The translations under genes were made by a program, and so were the position numbers. A model generated the notes under the pieces. The model saw only the letters and a program-made list of their open reading frames with translations. It had not been told where the DNA came from and did not search any database. A stretch of DNA of 64,000 nt, taken from assembly GCF_040151475.1 (NCBI RefSeq), contig NZ_JBDKWG010000108.1:27070-91069 (forward strand), read 5' to 3'. This stretch comes from CAXBNB01 sp040151475 (GTDB lineage Bacteria; Bacteroidota; Bacteroidia; Cytophagales; Cyclobacteriaceae). Each line of letters begins with the position of its first letter. Within the stretch, counting starts at the first letter, position 1. Positions 44,577 through 54,923 of the stretch are shown here, piece by piece.

Positions 44577-45788
44577 ATGCTATACTACTTATTTGATTTT
44601 TTGGATAAACAATTTGACCTGATCGGAGCAGGGTTATTCCAATTTATCTCATTTCGGGCAGGAATGGCAGTAGTTATTTCTTTGTTGATTACTGTAGCTT
44701 TTGGGAAAAAATTCATCGGAATGCTTCAGAAATTCCAAATGGGGGAATCTATCAGAGATTTAGGTTTGGAAGGTCAAATGGAGAAAAAAGGAACACCAAC
44801 TATGGGTGGCCTTATTATTATTTCAGCCATTTTGATTCCTGTACTGCTGGTTTCAAAACTGGACAATATTTATGTCATACTTCTTTTGGTTACTACAGTC
44901 TGGATGGGGTTGATTGGCTTTTTAGATGACTATTTGAAAGTAAAGAAAAACAACAAAGAAGGATTGTCCGGAAAATTGAAAGTAGTAGGACAAATAGGGA
45001 TAGGATTAATAGTAGGAATAACAATGATTAGCCATGATGACATTGTAGTTCGTGAATTTGAACAAACAGAAGTGACTGTAAATCAAACAGAAAAGTATAA
45101 GAATTACGAAGATATTCAATCATCTATCACTACCATTCCATTTGTGAAGGATAATGAATTTGACTACAAATGGCTCTTACCTTCATTTTTAGAAGATTAT
45201 ACGAATGTCCTGTATGTGATTGCAGTGATTTTTATAGTGACTGCTGTGTCAAACGGAGCAAATATCACTGATGGATTGGATGGCTTGGCAGCAGGTACTT
45301 CAGCTATTATCGGGCTTACGCTTGCTATTTTGGCGTATCTGTCGGGTAACGTCATTTTTGCAAATTACTTGAACATTCTGTACATACCCGGTTCTGGTGA
45401 ACTGGTGATTTTCTGTACCGCTTTTGTAGGAGCGTGTATTGGCTTTTTGTGGTACAATTCTCATCCGGCTCAGGTTTTTATGGGAGATACTGGCAGTTTG
45501 GCCATTGGAGGCATTATAGCTGTATTGGCACTGGTGATCAGAAAGGAATTGATGATACCATTCCTGTGCGGGGTGTTTCTTATTGAAAATATTTCGGTGA
45601 TACTCCAGGTAGCATATTTCAAACACACAAAGAAAAAATACGGAGAAGGTCGCAGGATCTTTAAAATGGCACCTCTTCACCACCATTACCAAAAAATGGG
45701 GTTGCATGAGACCAAGATAGTAACCCGTTTTTGGATAGTAGGAATACTCTTAGCCATTTTCACTTTAGCAACATTAAAAGTCAGATAA
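44577..45788 (+). CDS. mraY: Phospho-MurNAc-pentapeptide transferase MraY
   Basis: 403 residues, polytopic membrane enzyme making lipid I on undecaprenyl phosphate. Motifs: KKGTPTMGG (about 64-72), FLDDYLK, NITDGLDGLAAG, GDTGSLAIGG and APLHHHYQKMG. The protein is longer than E. coli MraY (360) because of a cytoplasmic or periplasmic insertion at about 160-205 with EQTEVTVNQTEKYKNYEDIQ, a feature common in Bacteroidota. The murD frame begins within its last codons, but the likely murD start is just after its stop. Confidence 0.95.
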   Translation: MLYYLFDFLDKQFDLIGAGLFQFISFRAGMAVVISLLITVAFGKKFIGMLQKFQMGESIRDLGLEGQMEKKGTPTMGGLIIISAILIPVLLVSKLDNIYVILLLVTTVWMGLIGFLDDYLKVKKNNKEGLSGKLKVVGQIGIGLIVGITMISHDDIVVREFEQTEVTVNQTEKYKNYEDIQSSITTIPFVKDNEFDYKWLLPSFLEDYTNVLYVIAVIFIVTAVSNGANITDGLDGLAAGTSAIIGLTLAILAYLSGNVIFANYLNILYIPGSGELVIFCTAFVGACIGFLWYNSHPAQVFMGDTGSLAIGGIIAVLALVIRKELMIPFLCGVFLIENISVILQVAYFKHTKKKYGEGRRIFKMAPLHHHYQKMGLHETKIVTRFWIVGILLAIFTLATLKVR

Positions 45789-45794
45789 ATAAAT

Positions 45795-47179
45795 TGAAAG
45801 ATAAAAAACACGATAGCGTAGCAATTTTAGGAAGCGGCGAGAGCGGTATGGGAGCAGCTCTATTGGCGAATGCTAAGGGGCTGAGTGTGTTTTTATCAGA
45901 CTCTGGTGCTATTGACGATAATAAAAAGCAACGGCTTACTGAAAACAATATTCCTTTTGAAGAAAACGGACATTCTATTGATGAACTGTTGAAATACGAC
46001 GAAATCATTAAAAGTCCGGGTATTCCTGAGAAAGTAGCTGTCATCAAAGCACTAAGAGCTGCAGATAAATACATTATATCCGAAATAGAATTTGCATCCA
46101 GATATACCAATGCCAAATTGGTGGCAATTACCGGATCGAATGGAAAAACTACTACGACCCTGTTGACTTATCATTTGTTAAAATCAGCAGGATTGAATGT
46201 GGGGATGGCTGGTAATATTGGCAACAGCCTTGCAAGCCTTATTCTCGAAGCTGACTATGACATCATAGTGCTTGAGCTTAGCAGCTTTCAACTAGATGGA
46301 ATGTATGAGTTCAAAGCAGATACATCATTGCTTTTGAACATTACTCCCGATCACCTTGACAGGTACAATTACGACATCAATCAGTATGCTGATTCTAAAT
46401 TGAGAATCACTCAGAATCAGGAAGCAAACGAACAATTTATCTTTAACATAGACGATAAATTGATAGAAGAGAAAATGGCTAACACTGATATTGGAACTCA
46501 GAAAACCGGGTTTTCTTTAAGATCTGTTATTGGATCTGGAGCTTGTCAGATGGGACGCAAGTTGTCTTTTCATACTGAGAAAATGGATTTTTCTATTCCA
46601 ATAAGAGAAATTCCGTTGATTGGCAAACACAATCTTTACAATACAATGGCTGCTGTTTTGGTAGCCATCAAATATGGAGTTAAAAAAAGTCAAATACTGG
46701 CAGGGTTAAAAAGTTTTAAGAATGCTCCCCATCGGTTGGAGTATGTAGGCACTATTGATGGGGTGACTTTTATCAATGATTCCAAAGCGACTAATGTGGA
46801 TTCCGTGTACTATGCTTTGGAGGGAATGGATAGAAATGTGATCTGGATTGCAGGAGGAGTGAACAAGGGCAATGACTACAGCGTGCTTAAGGATTTAGTA
46901 AATGAAAAAGTGAGTGCTTTGGTGTGTTTAGGTACTGATAATAAACACTTGTTGGATGCTTTTTGTGATGATATAGAGATTATTCATGTCACACATAATA
47001 TGAGCGAATGTATAGATACAGCACTAAAAATCGCCAATCCGGGTGATGTGGTGTTGCTGTCTCCGGCCTGTGCAAGTTTCGATTTGTTCAACAACTATGA
47101 GCATAGAGGAGATGAGTTCAAAAGAGTGGTACTTGACTTAAAAAAAAAATTTAAAAGTGTAAAAACTCTGGTGATATGA
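45795..47179 (+). CDS. murD: UDP-MurNAc-L-alanine:D-glutamate ligase MurD
   Basis: About 461 residues from a TTG at 45795, 6 bp after the mraY stop; an alternative TTG at 45731 would place 21 extra residues inside mraY with no family counterpart. It adds D-glutamate to UDP-MurNAc-L-Ala. The N-terminal Rossmann start SVAILGSGESGMGAALLA, ATP loop ITGSNGKTTTTLL, and FINDSKATNVDSV are diagnostic. TTG starts are also used by murE and gldA in this window. It overlaps ftsW by 4 bp. Confidence 0.93.
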
Positions 47180-48345
47180 TAAAGGCATGGGCAGATAGAC
47201 ATATTCAGGGAGATCCGGTAATCTGGGGGATAGTAGTCATACTTTCTGTACTCAGTGTATTGGTGGTATATAGTGCTACGGGCACTTTGGCTTATGTCAA
47301 ATGGAAAGGTAATACTGAACATTATTTGTTCAAACATTCGTCATTTATGCTCTTGAGTTTATTTGCGATGTGGGTAGCACATAAAATAGATTACCGCTAT
47401 TATGCCAAACTCTCCAGGTTGGCACTTTGGCTGTGTGTGCCTTTATTATTCATTACTTGGAAATTCGGATTGAATTTGAATGAAGCTTCAAGATGGATTA
47501 CAATTCCATTGATAAACCAACCTTTCCAGCCGTCTGATTTAGCAAAATTTGCTTTGATAGTTACCCTTTCATCTATGCTTGCCAAAAGGCAAAATAATAT
47601 AGACAATGTAAAAGAATCTCTAATCCCGATGCTTTTGTGGATAGGGGTGATTTGCGGTCTTATTGCCATGTCAAATTTCTCAACTGCTATTTTGGTTTTC
47701 ACTACCTGCATGTTGATGTTGTTTATAGGCAGAGTGCCTACCAAATACTTGCTCATGTTGGTGGCAATAGGTGTGGTAGCCGGAGGAATGGCTCTGGCCT
47801 TAGGCCAAAGAGCAGAAACTGTTATGAGTAGAGTGAAGGCATATGTTACTGCTGAAGAAGTTCCTTTTCAGGCCGAGCAGTCATACATAGCCATCGCATC
47901 AGGTGGTATTACAGGTTTAGGGCCTGGTAAAAGCCACCAAAGAAATTTTTTACCCCACCCGTACTCTGACTTCATCTATGCTATTGTGATAGAAGAATAC
48001 GGATTGATAGGTGGACTTCTGGTATTGTTTTTATACCTGGCGTTGCTCTACAGGGGCACAAGAGTTGTTTCAATAAGTGAACGAACCTATGGTGGGCTTT
48101 TATCCGCCGGGTTGAGTTTTACATTGGTATTGCAAGCCATGGTAAACATGGGAGTCGCAGTTGGACTTGGGCCAATTACCGGATTGACTTTGCCATTGGT
48201 AAGTATGGGTGGTACGTCACAATTATTTACCGGTGTGGCATTGGGTATTATTTTGAGTGTGAGCAGAGGGGAAACAGAAGAACTGAAAAGTGCATCGGTA
48301 TCTGCTTCTGGAAATACATATAGAAAGGAGATGGAATTAGCATAA
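47176..48345 (+). CDS. ftsW: Septal glycosyltransferase FtsW (SEDS family)
   Basis: 389 residues, about ten membrane helices. FtsW polymerises lipid II at the septum with FtsI. The SEDS motifs are visible: SRWITIPLINQPFQPSDLAK near 110-130 and ITGLTLPLVSMGGTSQLFTG near the C-terminus, plus the loop with SDFIYAIVIEEYG containing the conserved Asp. It overlaps murD by 4 bp and murG by 1 bp. Confidence 0.95.
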   Translation: MIKAWADRHIQGDPVIWGIVVILSVLSVLVVYSATGTLAYVKWKGNTEHYLFKHSSFMLLSLFAMWVAHKIDYRYYAKLSRLALWLCVPLLFITWKFGLNLNEASRWITIPLINQPFQPSDLAKFALIVTLSSMLAKRQNNIDNVKESLIPMLLWIGVICGLIAMSNFSTAILVFTTCMLMLFIGRVPTKYLLMLVAIGVVAGGMALALGQRAETVMSRVKAYVTAEEVPFQAEQSYIAIASGGITGLGPGKSHQRNFLPHPYSDFIYAIVIEEYGLIGGLLVLFLYLALLYRGTRVVSISERTYGGLLSAGLSFTLVLQAMVNMGVAVGLGPITGLTLPLVSMGGTSQLFTGVALGIILSVSRGETEELKSASVSASGNTYRKEMELA

Positions 48346-49454
48346 TGTCAGGGCAGTCAACATATCGCATCATGATAAGTGGAGGAGGAACCGGAGGGCA
48401 TACCTATCCTGCCATTGCTATTGCCAATGCTTTGAAACTAGCCGAACCAAACACGGAAATATTATTCGTAGGAGCCAAAGGAAAAATGGAGATGGAAAAA
48501 GTGCCTGAGGCAGGATATAAAATCATTGGGCTCTGGATTAGCGGAATACAAAGGAGCTTGACACTAGACAACCTTTCATTTCCATTCAAGTTGATTTCAA
48601 GCATTTTGAAGTCGTTCAAATTGCTAAAATCTTTCAAACCCGATGCAGTAGTCGGAGTGGGTGGATACGCAAGTGGCCCTTTGCTTTATGCGGCTACTAA
48701 GAAGAGAATTCCTACTTTAATTCAGGAGCAAAACTCCTATGCAGGCATTACCAATAAGCTATTGGCCAATAGTGTGGACAAGGTTTGTGTAGCTACTGAT
48801 GGAATGGAAAAGTTTTTTCCTAAAGAAAAAATAGTGTTGACAGGGAATCCCGTAAGGACAGATATTGCTGAAGTAGGAGACAAGAAAAATAAAGCACTAG
48901 ACTTTTTTGGTTTCAGTGAAGAAAAGCCGGTGCTATTGATATTGGGAGGAAGCTTGGGAGCAAGAACACTGAACGAGGCAATGATTGCGGGTTTGGACAA
49001 ACTAATTGCTGCGGAAGTACAAGTGATTTGGCAGACAGGTAAGTTTTACCATGAAGAAATGTTGGCCAGAACGGAAGGCAAGGATGTGAAGAATATTAAT
49101 ATTCTGTCATTTCTAAAAGAAATGGATTTGGCTTATGCAGCAGCAGATGTAGTGATTTCACGATCTGGTGCATTATCGATTTCAGAACTATGTCTGACAG
49201 GGCATCCTGTAGTTTTTGTACCATCGCCTAATGTGGCAGAAGACCATCAAAGTAAAAATGCTGAAGCTTTGGTTTTCAGAAATGCAGCAATTATGGTAAA
49301 AGACAATGTGGCCAAGGAGCAAATGATTGACGTGGCTCTTGCGCTGATGAATGATGAAAACAGAAAGGCTCAACTTTCTCAAAATATAAAAGCAATGGGA
49401 AAACCGGAAGCAGCTAAAGACATTGCAAACGAAATATTCAAGTTGATAAAATGA
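48345..49454 (+). CDS. murG: Lipid II synthase MurG (GlcNAc transferase)
   Basis: 369 residues, GT-B glycosyltransferase. The N-terminal GGTGGHTYPAIAIA (residues 13-26) binds the acceptor; VGVGGYASGP and the C-terminal donor site VVISRSGALSISELC are conserved. It transfers GlcNAc from UDP-GlcNAc to lipid I at the inner face of the membrane. It overlaps ftsW by 1 bp and murC by 4 bp. Confidence 0.96.
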   Translation: MSGQSTYRIMISGGGTGGHTYPAIAIANALKLAEPNTEILFVGAKGKMEMEKVPEAGYKIIGLWISGIQRSLTLDNLSFPFKLISSILKSFKLLKSFKPDAVVGVGGYASGPLLYAATKKRIPTLIQEQNSYAGITNKLLANSVDKVCVATDGMEKFFPKEKIVLTGNPVRTDIAEVGDKKNKALDFFGFSEEKPVLLILGGSLGARTLNEAMIAGLDKLIAAEVQVIWQTGKFYHEEMLARTEGKDVKNINILSFLKEMDLAYAAADVVISRSGALSISELCLTGHPVVFVPSPNVAEDHQSKNAEALVFRNAAIMVKDNVAKEQMIDVALALMNDENRKAQLSQNIKAMGKPEAAKDIANEIFKLIK

Positions 49455-50836
49455 AGTTGAAGGACATACATAACGTGTATTTTATCGGAATCGGAGGGAT
49501 CGGAATGAGTGCCCTTGCCCGATGGTTCAGTGCCAATGGATACTTCGTGGCTGGTTATGACAAGACTTCAACCCCATTGACAAAAGCATTAGAAAGTGAA
49601 GGGATTGCTGTTCATTCTTCTGATTCGATAGAGTTGATTCCTTCTTCCGTTGTTTCGGACAAATCAAAATCTTTGATCGTTTACACCCCAGCCGTTCCTA
49701 AAGATCATCAGGAATTCAATTTCTTGAAAAACGAAGGATTTGAAATATTGAAGAGGTCGCAAGTGTTGGGTGAATTGACAAAAGACAATTTTACTATTGC
49801 TGTAGCCGGAACTCACGGAAAGACCACTACATCGTCCATTATTGCTCATATTCTCAAATCTTCGGGCATCAATTGCACTGCTTTTGTAGGTGGCATCATG
49901 ACAAACTACAATTCTAATTTGATAATTGGAAAAGAGGGTGCAGACAATGTGATCGTAGTAGAGGCAGATGAGTTTGATCGTTCGTTTCTGACTTTACATC
50001 CGGACATAGCCATTATCACAGCTGTAGATGCAGATCATTTGGATATTTATGGATCAGCGGAATCTTTAAAAGATTCTTTTAAGGACTTTATTAAAAACAT
50101 AAAAAGGAATGGTAAACTCTTTATCGAGGAAAGATCTGCCGGAAAATTTAGCATTGAAAGTTTTGAGGGCATAAATGTAGAGACTTATGGACTAGTGAAT
50201 GGAGCGATTCATTCCAATGGAGTCTCAGTGTACAAAGGATCATTCCATTTCGATTACCAAAGAGGAGACAAATTAATCAGAGGCGTAAAACTTTTATTAC
50301 CCGGATTTCACAATACGGAAAATAGTATTGCTGCCATTTCTGTTGCTCTCGACTTAAATGTGAAAGAAGACGCTATCAAGTTGGCAATTGAAAATTTCAA
50401 AGGAGTAAAAAGACGGTTTGAGTATATCATCAAATCAGATAATTTGGTTTTTATTGATGATTATGCCCATCATCCAGAGGAAATTAAAGCTTTGTTGAAT
50501 TCTGTAAAGGCACTTTTTCCAAATAAGAAAATAACAGTGATCTTTCAACCTCACCTATTCACCAGAACCAGGGATTTCGCTGATGGGTTTAGCGAAAGCC
50601 TTAGTCTGGCGAATGAAGTGTTGCTTTTGGAGATATACCCAGCCAGAGAGCTGCCTATAGATGGTGTCTCTTCCAGTATGTTGCTGGAGAAAATCACTTC
50701 CGGTCAAAAGTTTGTGTGCTCAAAAGAAGATTTGATTGACAAGCTACTCAGGAGCGATTTAGAAGTAGTCCTTACAGTGGGGGCAGGAGATATAGATGCA
50801 ATGGTTTCACCAATTAAAAATGCACTGCAACCATGA
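49451..50836 (+). CDS. murC: UDP-MurNAc:L-alanine ligase MurC
   Basis: 461 residues. The start VYFIGIGGIGMSALARWF, ATP loop VAGTHGKTTTSSII and VVEADEFDRSFL are MurC-specific; the C-terminal domain has FIDDYAHHPEEIKA and FQPHLFTRTRDF. It adds the first stem residue, L-alanine. It overlaps murG and ftsQ by 4 bp each. Confidence 0.96.
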   Translation: MKLKDIHNVYFIGIGGIGMSALARWFSANGYFVAGYDKTSTPLTKALESEGIAVHSSDSIELIPSSVVSDKSKSLIVYTPAVPKDHQEFNFLKNEGFEILKRSQVLGELTKDNFTIAVAGTHGKTTTSSIIAHILKSSGINCTAFVGGIMTNYNSNLIIGKEGADNVIVVEADEFDRSFLTLHPDIAIITAVDADHLDIYGSAESLKDSFKDFIKNIKRNGKLFIEERSAGKFSIESFEGINVETYGLVNGAIHSNGVSVYKGSFHFDYQRGDKLIRGVKLLLPGFHNTENSIAAISVALDLNVKEDAIKLAIENFKGVKRRFEYIIKSDNLVFIDDYAHHPEEIKALLNSVKALFPNKKITVIFQPHLFTRTRDFADGFSESLSLANEVLLLEIYPARELPIDGVSSSMLLEKITSGQKFVCSKEDLIDKLLRSDLEVVLTVGAGDIDAMVSPIKNALQP

Positions 50837-51597
50837 AAATTAATTTCAACATATTGAAACAATTGAAGTACCTGATAGTGGTGATAGTTTTATTGGTGAT
50901 TATAGGATTTGCCAACAAAAAACAGTCCGTCAGATATGTTCAGGATGTAGTGGTGAATATTGATAATCAGTTTGAGAATTATTTTATAGACCAAAGCGAT
51001 GTATATGATTTGGTACATGAAACAGGCAAGAGTTACCTGCTCAATCTGGATATGAGTCAACTGGATTTAAGGGAAATAGAGAGGAAAATTGAATCACACA
51101 GATTCATTCAAGATGCTGAAGTCTATCATGACCTGAATGGTAAACTTACTATAGATATAAAGCAAAACAGGCCAATTGCACGTCTTCTCAATTCACCGGG
51201 AGCGGACAGGTATATTGGTACTACTGGGTTGATTTTGCCCCAGTCAATGCACTATACAGCAAGAGTACCATTGATTGAAGCAAGTAAAAAAATAAAGTTT
51301 TCGAGTGAAAATATTAAAGATACGAAAGAAGGACAGGAGCTTTTTGATATGTTGATTTTTATCGAAAACACACCTTTTTGGAAAGCTCAAATCGCAGAAA
51401 TTTCTATTGATAAAAATTATGAATTGACCATTTACCCACAGGTGACCAAACAAATAGTGAGGTTTGGAACAGCCGAAGGGTTTCAGGATAAGTTTAAGAG
51501 GCTTAAAGTCTTTTATAAAGAAATTCTACCCAATAAAGGATGGAATAATTACTCAGAAGTGAATTTGAAATATGAAAACCAAATCGTTTGTAAATAA
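50833..51597 (+). CDS. ftsQ: Cell division protein FtsQ
   Basis: 254 residues: short cytoplasmic tail, one membrane helix (about 12-27, YLIVVIVLLVIIGFA), then a POTRA-like domain and a beta-domain (about 45-245, with QDAEVYHDLNGKLTIDIKQ). Sequence conservation is weak but size, topology and position between murC and ftsA are decisive. FtsQ recruits FtsL and partners to the divisome. Confidence 0.9.
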   Translation: MKINFNILKQLKYLIVVIVLLVIIGFANKKQSVRYVQDVVVNIDNQFENYFIDQSDVYDLVHETGKSYLLNLDMSQLDLREIERKIESHRFIQDAEVYHDLNGKLTIDIKQNRPIARLLNSPGADRYIGTTGLILPQSMHYTARVPLIEASKKIKFSSENIKDTKEGQELFDMLIFIENTPFWKAQIAEISIDKNYELTIYPQVTKQIVRFGTAEGFQDKFKRLKVFYKEILPNKGWNNYSEVNLKYENQIVCK

Positions 51598-51609
51598 ATA
51601 GTTTAAGGT

Positions 51610-52908
51610 ATGGAAGATCAACAAATAATCGTAGGCCTTGACATTGGGACCACCAAAATATGTGCCATTGTAGGCCGCAAAAATGAGTACGGAAAGCTTG
51701 AAGTACTTGGAATGGGCAAAGCAGTTTCTGATGGTGTCATCAGGGGAATTGTCACCAACATTGATAAAACAATCAATTCTATCAGGAAGGCTGTGGCTAT
51801 TGCCGAAGAGCAATCCGGAATTGATATCAGGGTGGTGAATGTGGGGATTGCCGGCCAGCACATTCGCAGTTCGGTACATCATGGTTCTATCATTAGAGAT
51901 TCCATCGACGATGAGATCACCGTTGAGGATGTCAACAGGTTGACAAACGATATGTACAAAATTGTGATTCCTCCCGGAAGTGAGATCATTCACGTCATGC
52001 CGCAAGATTATATTGTTGATTATGAAGAAGGAATTAAGGACCCTGTTGGTATGTCTGGCATTCGTCTGGAGGCAGACTTTCATGTGATTACTGCTCAGAC
52101 CAATGCGATCAACAACATCAATAAGTGTGTGAGAAGAGCTGGTTTGGAAATAGACAACCTCGTACTTGAGCCATTGGCGTCCAGTCTTGCAGTGCTTAGT
52201 GATGAGGAAAAAGAAGCAGGCGTATGCCTCGTGGACATAGGTGGTGGTACTACCGATGTTGCGATCTTCCATGAAAACATCATCAGACACACCTCTGTTA
52301 TTCCATTCGGTGGCAACATCATTACAAACGACATAAAAGATGGTTGCAATGTACTGAACCATCAGGCAGAGTTATTGAAAACAAGATTTGGTCAGGCATT
52401 GGCTGAGATGGCAAATGCCAATGAAATAATTTCCATACCCGGACTTAAAAACCGTGATCCTAAAGAAATTTCTATCAAAAATCTGGCGGGTATCATTGAA
52501 GCCAGAATGGAAGAAATTATCGAAATGGTTCATACCAAAATTATTACAAGCGGATATGAAAACAAACTGGCAGGGGGAGTGGTGGTCACAGGTGGTGGCT
52601 CTCAATTGGTGAGTTTGAAACAATTGTTTGAGTACATGACTGGTTTGGATGTGAGAATTGGATACCCTAACGAACACTTGGGCAAGAGCAAAGTGGATAT
52701 CATTAAAAGCCCAATGTTTGCTACTTCTGTGGGCTTGGTGTTGTGTGGTTACAAGGCACTGGACGACAGGGAAAACAGGATTGTAGATTCAAAGCCTCAG
52801 AAAGGCAATGACAAAGTGAGGAAAGCCAAATCAACCGATTCGATTCTAAAGAAAATCCTCGAAAAAACGAAAGGGATTTTAATAGATGACATAGAGGATA
52901 ATAATTAG
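51610..52908 (+). CDS. ftsA: Cell division protein FtsA
   Basis: 432 residues, actin-like ATPase that tethers FtsZ to the membrane. The phosphate-1 motif VGLDIGTTKICAIVG (residues 9-23), phosphate-2 VDIGGGTTDVAIF (about 204-216) and adenosine motif VVVTGGGSQL are present, with the SHS2 (1C) domain at about 85-160. The C-terminus ends in a Lys-rich amphipathic helix (SILKKILEKTKGIL), the membrane-targeting sequence. A 96-bp gap separates it from ftsZ. Confidence 0.95.
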   Translation: MEDQQIIVGLDIGTTKICAIVGRKNEYGKLEVLGMGKAVSDGVIRGIVTNIDKTINSIRKAVAIAEEQSGIDIRVVNVGIAGQHIRSSVHHGSIIRDSIDDEITVEDVNRLTNDMYKIVIPPGSEIIHVMPQDYIVDYEEGIKDPVGMSGIRLEADFHVITAQTNAINNINKCVRRAGLEIDNLVLEPLASSLAVLSDEEKEAGVCLVDIGGGTTDVAIFHENIIRHTSVIPFGGNIITNDIKDGCNVLNHQAELLKTRFGQALAEMANANEIISIPGLKNRDPKEISIKNLAGIIEARMEEIIEMVHTKIITSGYENKLAGGVVVTGGGSQLVSLKQLFEYMTGLDVRIGYPNEHLGKSKVDIIKSPMFATSVGLVLCGYKALDDRENRIVDSKPQKGNDKVRKAKSTDSILKKILEKTKGILIDDIEDNN

Positions 52909-53004
52909 AATAGTATATACCATCAAGGTGTTTTGTTGACAGGAATGCTTTGATGTAAAGTTTAAAATAAGACAGAAAATAGTTTAACAAAAATTTATAA
53001 AGTC

Positions 53005-54552
53005 ATGACAGAAAGTACTTTTAAATTCGATTTACCAACTCACCATAAATCTATCATCAAAGTGATAGGAGTGGGAGGTGGAGGAAGCAATGCCGTGAAC
53101 CACATGTTTAACCTCGGAATCAAAGATGTTGAATTCATAATATGCAATACAGATTCACAGGCACTCAATAGCAGTCCGGTACCCAACAAATTACAAATAG
53201 GTATTGACCTGACTGAAGGTCTCGGTGCAGGAGCCAATCCTGAAAAGGGTAAAAATGCTGCTCTTGAAAACAGAGAGGACATTAGAAATATGCTGCATGA
53301 AGATACCAAAATGGTATTTGTGACTGCCGGAATGGGTGGAGGTACCGGTACTGGAGCGGCACCTATCATAGCTCAGGTAGCGAGAGAGCTGGATATTCTT
53401 ACCGTGGGTATTGTAACTATGCCTTTCAAGTTTGAAGGCAAAAAGAAAATGAGGCAAGCTATGGAAGGTGTTCAGGCACTCCGTGAAAATTGCGATACAG
53501 TGCTTGTTATATTAAATGATAAGCTGACTGAGGCATTTGGCAATCTATCAGTCAGTCAGGCATTTGGCCAGGCAGATAATGTATTGACTACAGCAGCCAA
53601 GGGTATTGCAGAGATCATCACTGTACCCGGCTATGTAAACGTCGATTTCGAAGATGTGAAAACGGTAATGAAAAATTCTGGTGCTGCTGTAATGGGTTCA
53701 GCTAAAACTACCGGAGAAAGCAGGGCACGTAGAGCAGCTGAAGAAGCGATTAATTCTCCTCTTCTTAACAACCAGAACATAGCTGGTGCGGAAAAAATCT
53801 TGTTGTCTATTATTTCCGGAGATCAGGCAGAGCTACAAATGGATGAGTTGACTGAAATCACGGATTTTATGCAGGAAATAGCAGGTGAAGATGCTGAAGT
53901 AATATTTGGTCATGGTGTTGATCCGGAATTGGGAGAAAGCATCAGAGTAACAATTATCGCAACAGGATTTGCTGAAGAAAGATCAACTATACCTCTCGAT
54001 CAGGAGCAACCTGTAGCTGAGCCTGTTACTGAAAACGAACCTTCAAAAAGGGTTTTTGATCTGGAATCAAAAATGCAGATTAATAAGTATAAGGAAGAGA
54101 TTCAAAGAGAAGTAGAGCAGGAAGACCTGGAGAAAAAACAAAGAATGGAAAGTAAACAGCAATCACTGTTTGAGTTTGATCTTCCTGAGAAACAAAAAGA
54201 AATTTCCGAATTTGATTTTGAAACATCTTTTGGTCTGGAATATGAAAAAGAAGAAATAGATGAAGATGCGCCCTTGGAAGAACTGGTAGGTATGGCACAT
54301 AAGCCATCACGAAAAGTAACTCTGATGGAACAATCAGAAATCAGGAGGCAAAAACTTCAGGGCATGAAAGACGACCAGTCGCTTGATGCAGCGAGTTTTA
54401 AGGAAAAATTGGAGATACCAGCATATCAACGCAAGAGTATCAATTTTCAAACTGTTCCGGCTGCTTCTGAGCGATTGATTTCGAGGTTCAACCTCAATGA
54501 TGATGATGAATTGTTGGGCAACAACAGGTTTTTACACGACAATGTAGACTGA
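53005..54552 (+). CDS. ftsZ: Cell division GTPase FtsZ
   Basis: 515 residues. The tubulin signature GGGTGTGAAP is near residue 112, with IKVIGVGGGGSNAVNHM at the N-terminus and the T7 loop NVDFEDVKTVM. The GTPase body ends near 320. The C-terminal linker is long (about 190 residues) and rich in Glu, Lys and Gln, ending RFNLNDDDELLGNNRFLHDN; this exceeds E. coli FtsZ (383) but is usual in Bacteroidota. The 96-bp leader contains TTGACA and TAAAGTTT-like stretches but no exact TAnnTTTG box, so a separate promoter is uncertain. A terminator follows at 54671. Confidence 0.95.
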   Translation: MTESTFKFDLPTHHKSIIKVIGVGGGGSNAVNHMFNLGIKDVEFIICNTDSQALNSSPVPNKLQIGIDLTEGLGAGANPEKGKNAALENREDIRNMLHEDTKMVFVTAGMGGGTGTGAAPIIAQVARELDILTVGIVTMPFKFEGKKKMRQAMEGVQALRENCDTVLVILNDKLTEAFGNLSVSQAFGQADNVLTTAAKGIAEIITVPGYVNVDFEDVKTVMKNSGAAVMGSAKTTGESRARRAAEEAINSPLLNNQNIAGAEKILLSIISGDQAELQMDELTEITDFMQEIAGEDAEVIFGHGVDPELGESIRVTIIATGFAEERSTIPLDQEQPVAEPVTENEPSKRVFDLESKMQINKYKEEIQREVEQEDLEKKQRMESKQQSLFEFDLPEKQKEISEFDFETSFGLEYEKEEIDEDAPLEELVGMAHKPSRKVTLMEQSEIRRQKLQGMKDDQSLDAASFKEKLEIPAYQRKSINFQTVPAASERLISRFNLNDDDELLGNNRFLHDNVD

Positions 54553-54670
54553 TAGAAGCTATCTATATTCAATGATCAATTAACTAAGAAAGTTTAAGAA
54601 CTGTTTTTTCGTAGTTAAATGAGATTGGTCTGCCTTAATAATTTACAAAGATTATTTTCTGTCAAATACG

Positions 54671-54702
54671 AGCGGGGTGCGATTTATTGCACTCCGTTTT
54701 TT
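54671..54702 (+). terminator. Terminator of the dcw operon
   Basis: CGGGGTGC (54673-54680) pairs with GCACTCCG (54689-54696), one G-T wobble, 8-nt loop, followed by six T residues. It lies 120 bp after the ftsZ stop. Confidence 0.8.
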
Positions 54703-54709
54703 ATATTTG
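54702..54709 (+). promoter_or_regulatory. -7 box adjoining a start codon (leaderless promoter candidate)
   Basis: TATATTTG matches TAnnTTTG and is followed by only AATT before the ATG at 54714. Transcription would begin at or beside the start codon. The -33 position falls inside the ftsZ terminator stem and shows no TTG. Confidence 0.4.
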
Positions 54710-54713
54710 AATT

Positions 54714-54923
54714 ATGCTTTTGATTAGCTTATTATATCTTATAAATGTTGCTTATTTTATTCTTGGTCTTTTAGGGTATGGTTTGGGGCTATTCTTTTTT
54801 GTTAAAGGGATTTTTGATAGAGATAAAAGGATCAGAAATAAAGGTATCTGGTTAATTGGAATTACCTTCCTTATCCAATTAGTTGTTGTTGCTATTCGCT
54901 TGTTTTTGTCTAAAACGCTATAA
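54714..54923 (+). CDS. Small membrane protein, 69 aa
   Basis: 69 residues with two predicted membrane helices (about 4-28 and 45-64) around a basic loop FDRDKRIRNKGIW. Unrecognised. Its last four codons and stop lie inside the duplicated FMN-reductase fragment (from 54910), so its present C-terminus was created or trimmed at that junction. It follows the ftsZ terminator and has its own -7 box. Confidence 0.5.
   Translation: MLLISLLYLINVAYFILGLLGYGLGLFFFVKGIFDRDKRIRNKGIWLIGITFLIQLVVVAIRLFLSKTL

Noticed and set aside
52909..53004. Separate strong promoter for ftsZ
   Set aside because: TTGACA and TAAAGTTT stretches are present but no TAnnTTTG box at proper spacing, so it was not listed.
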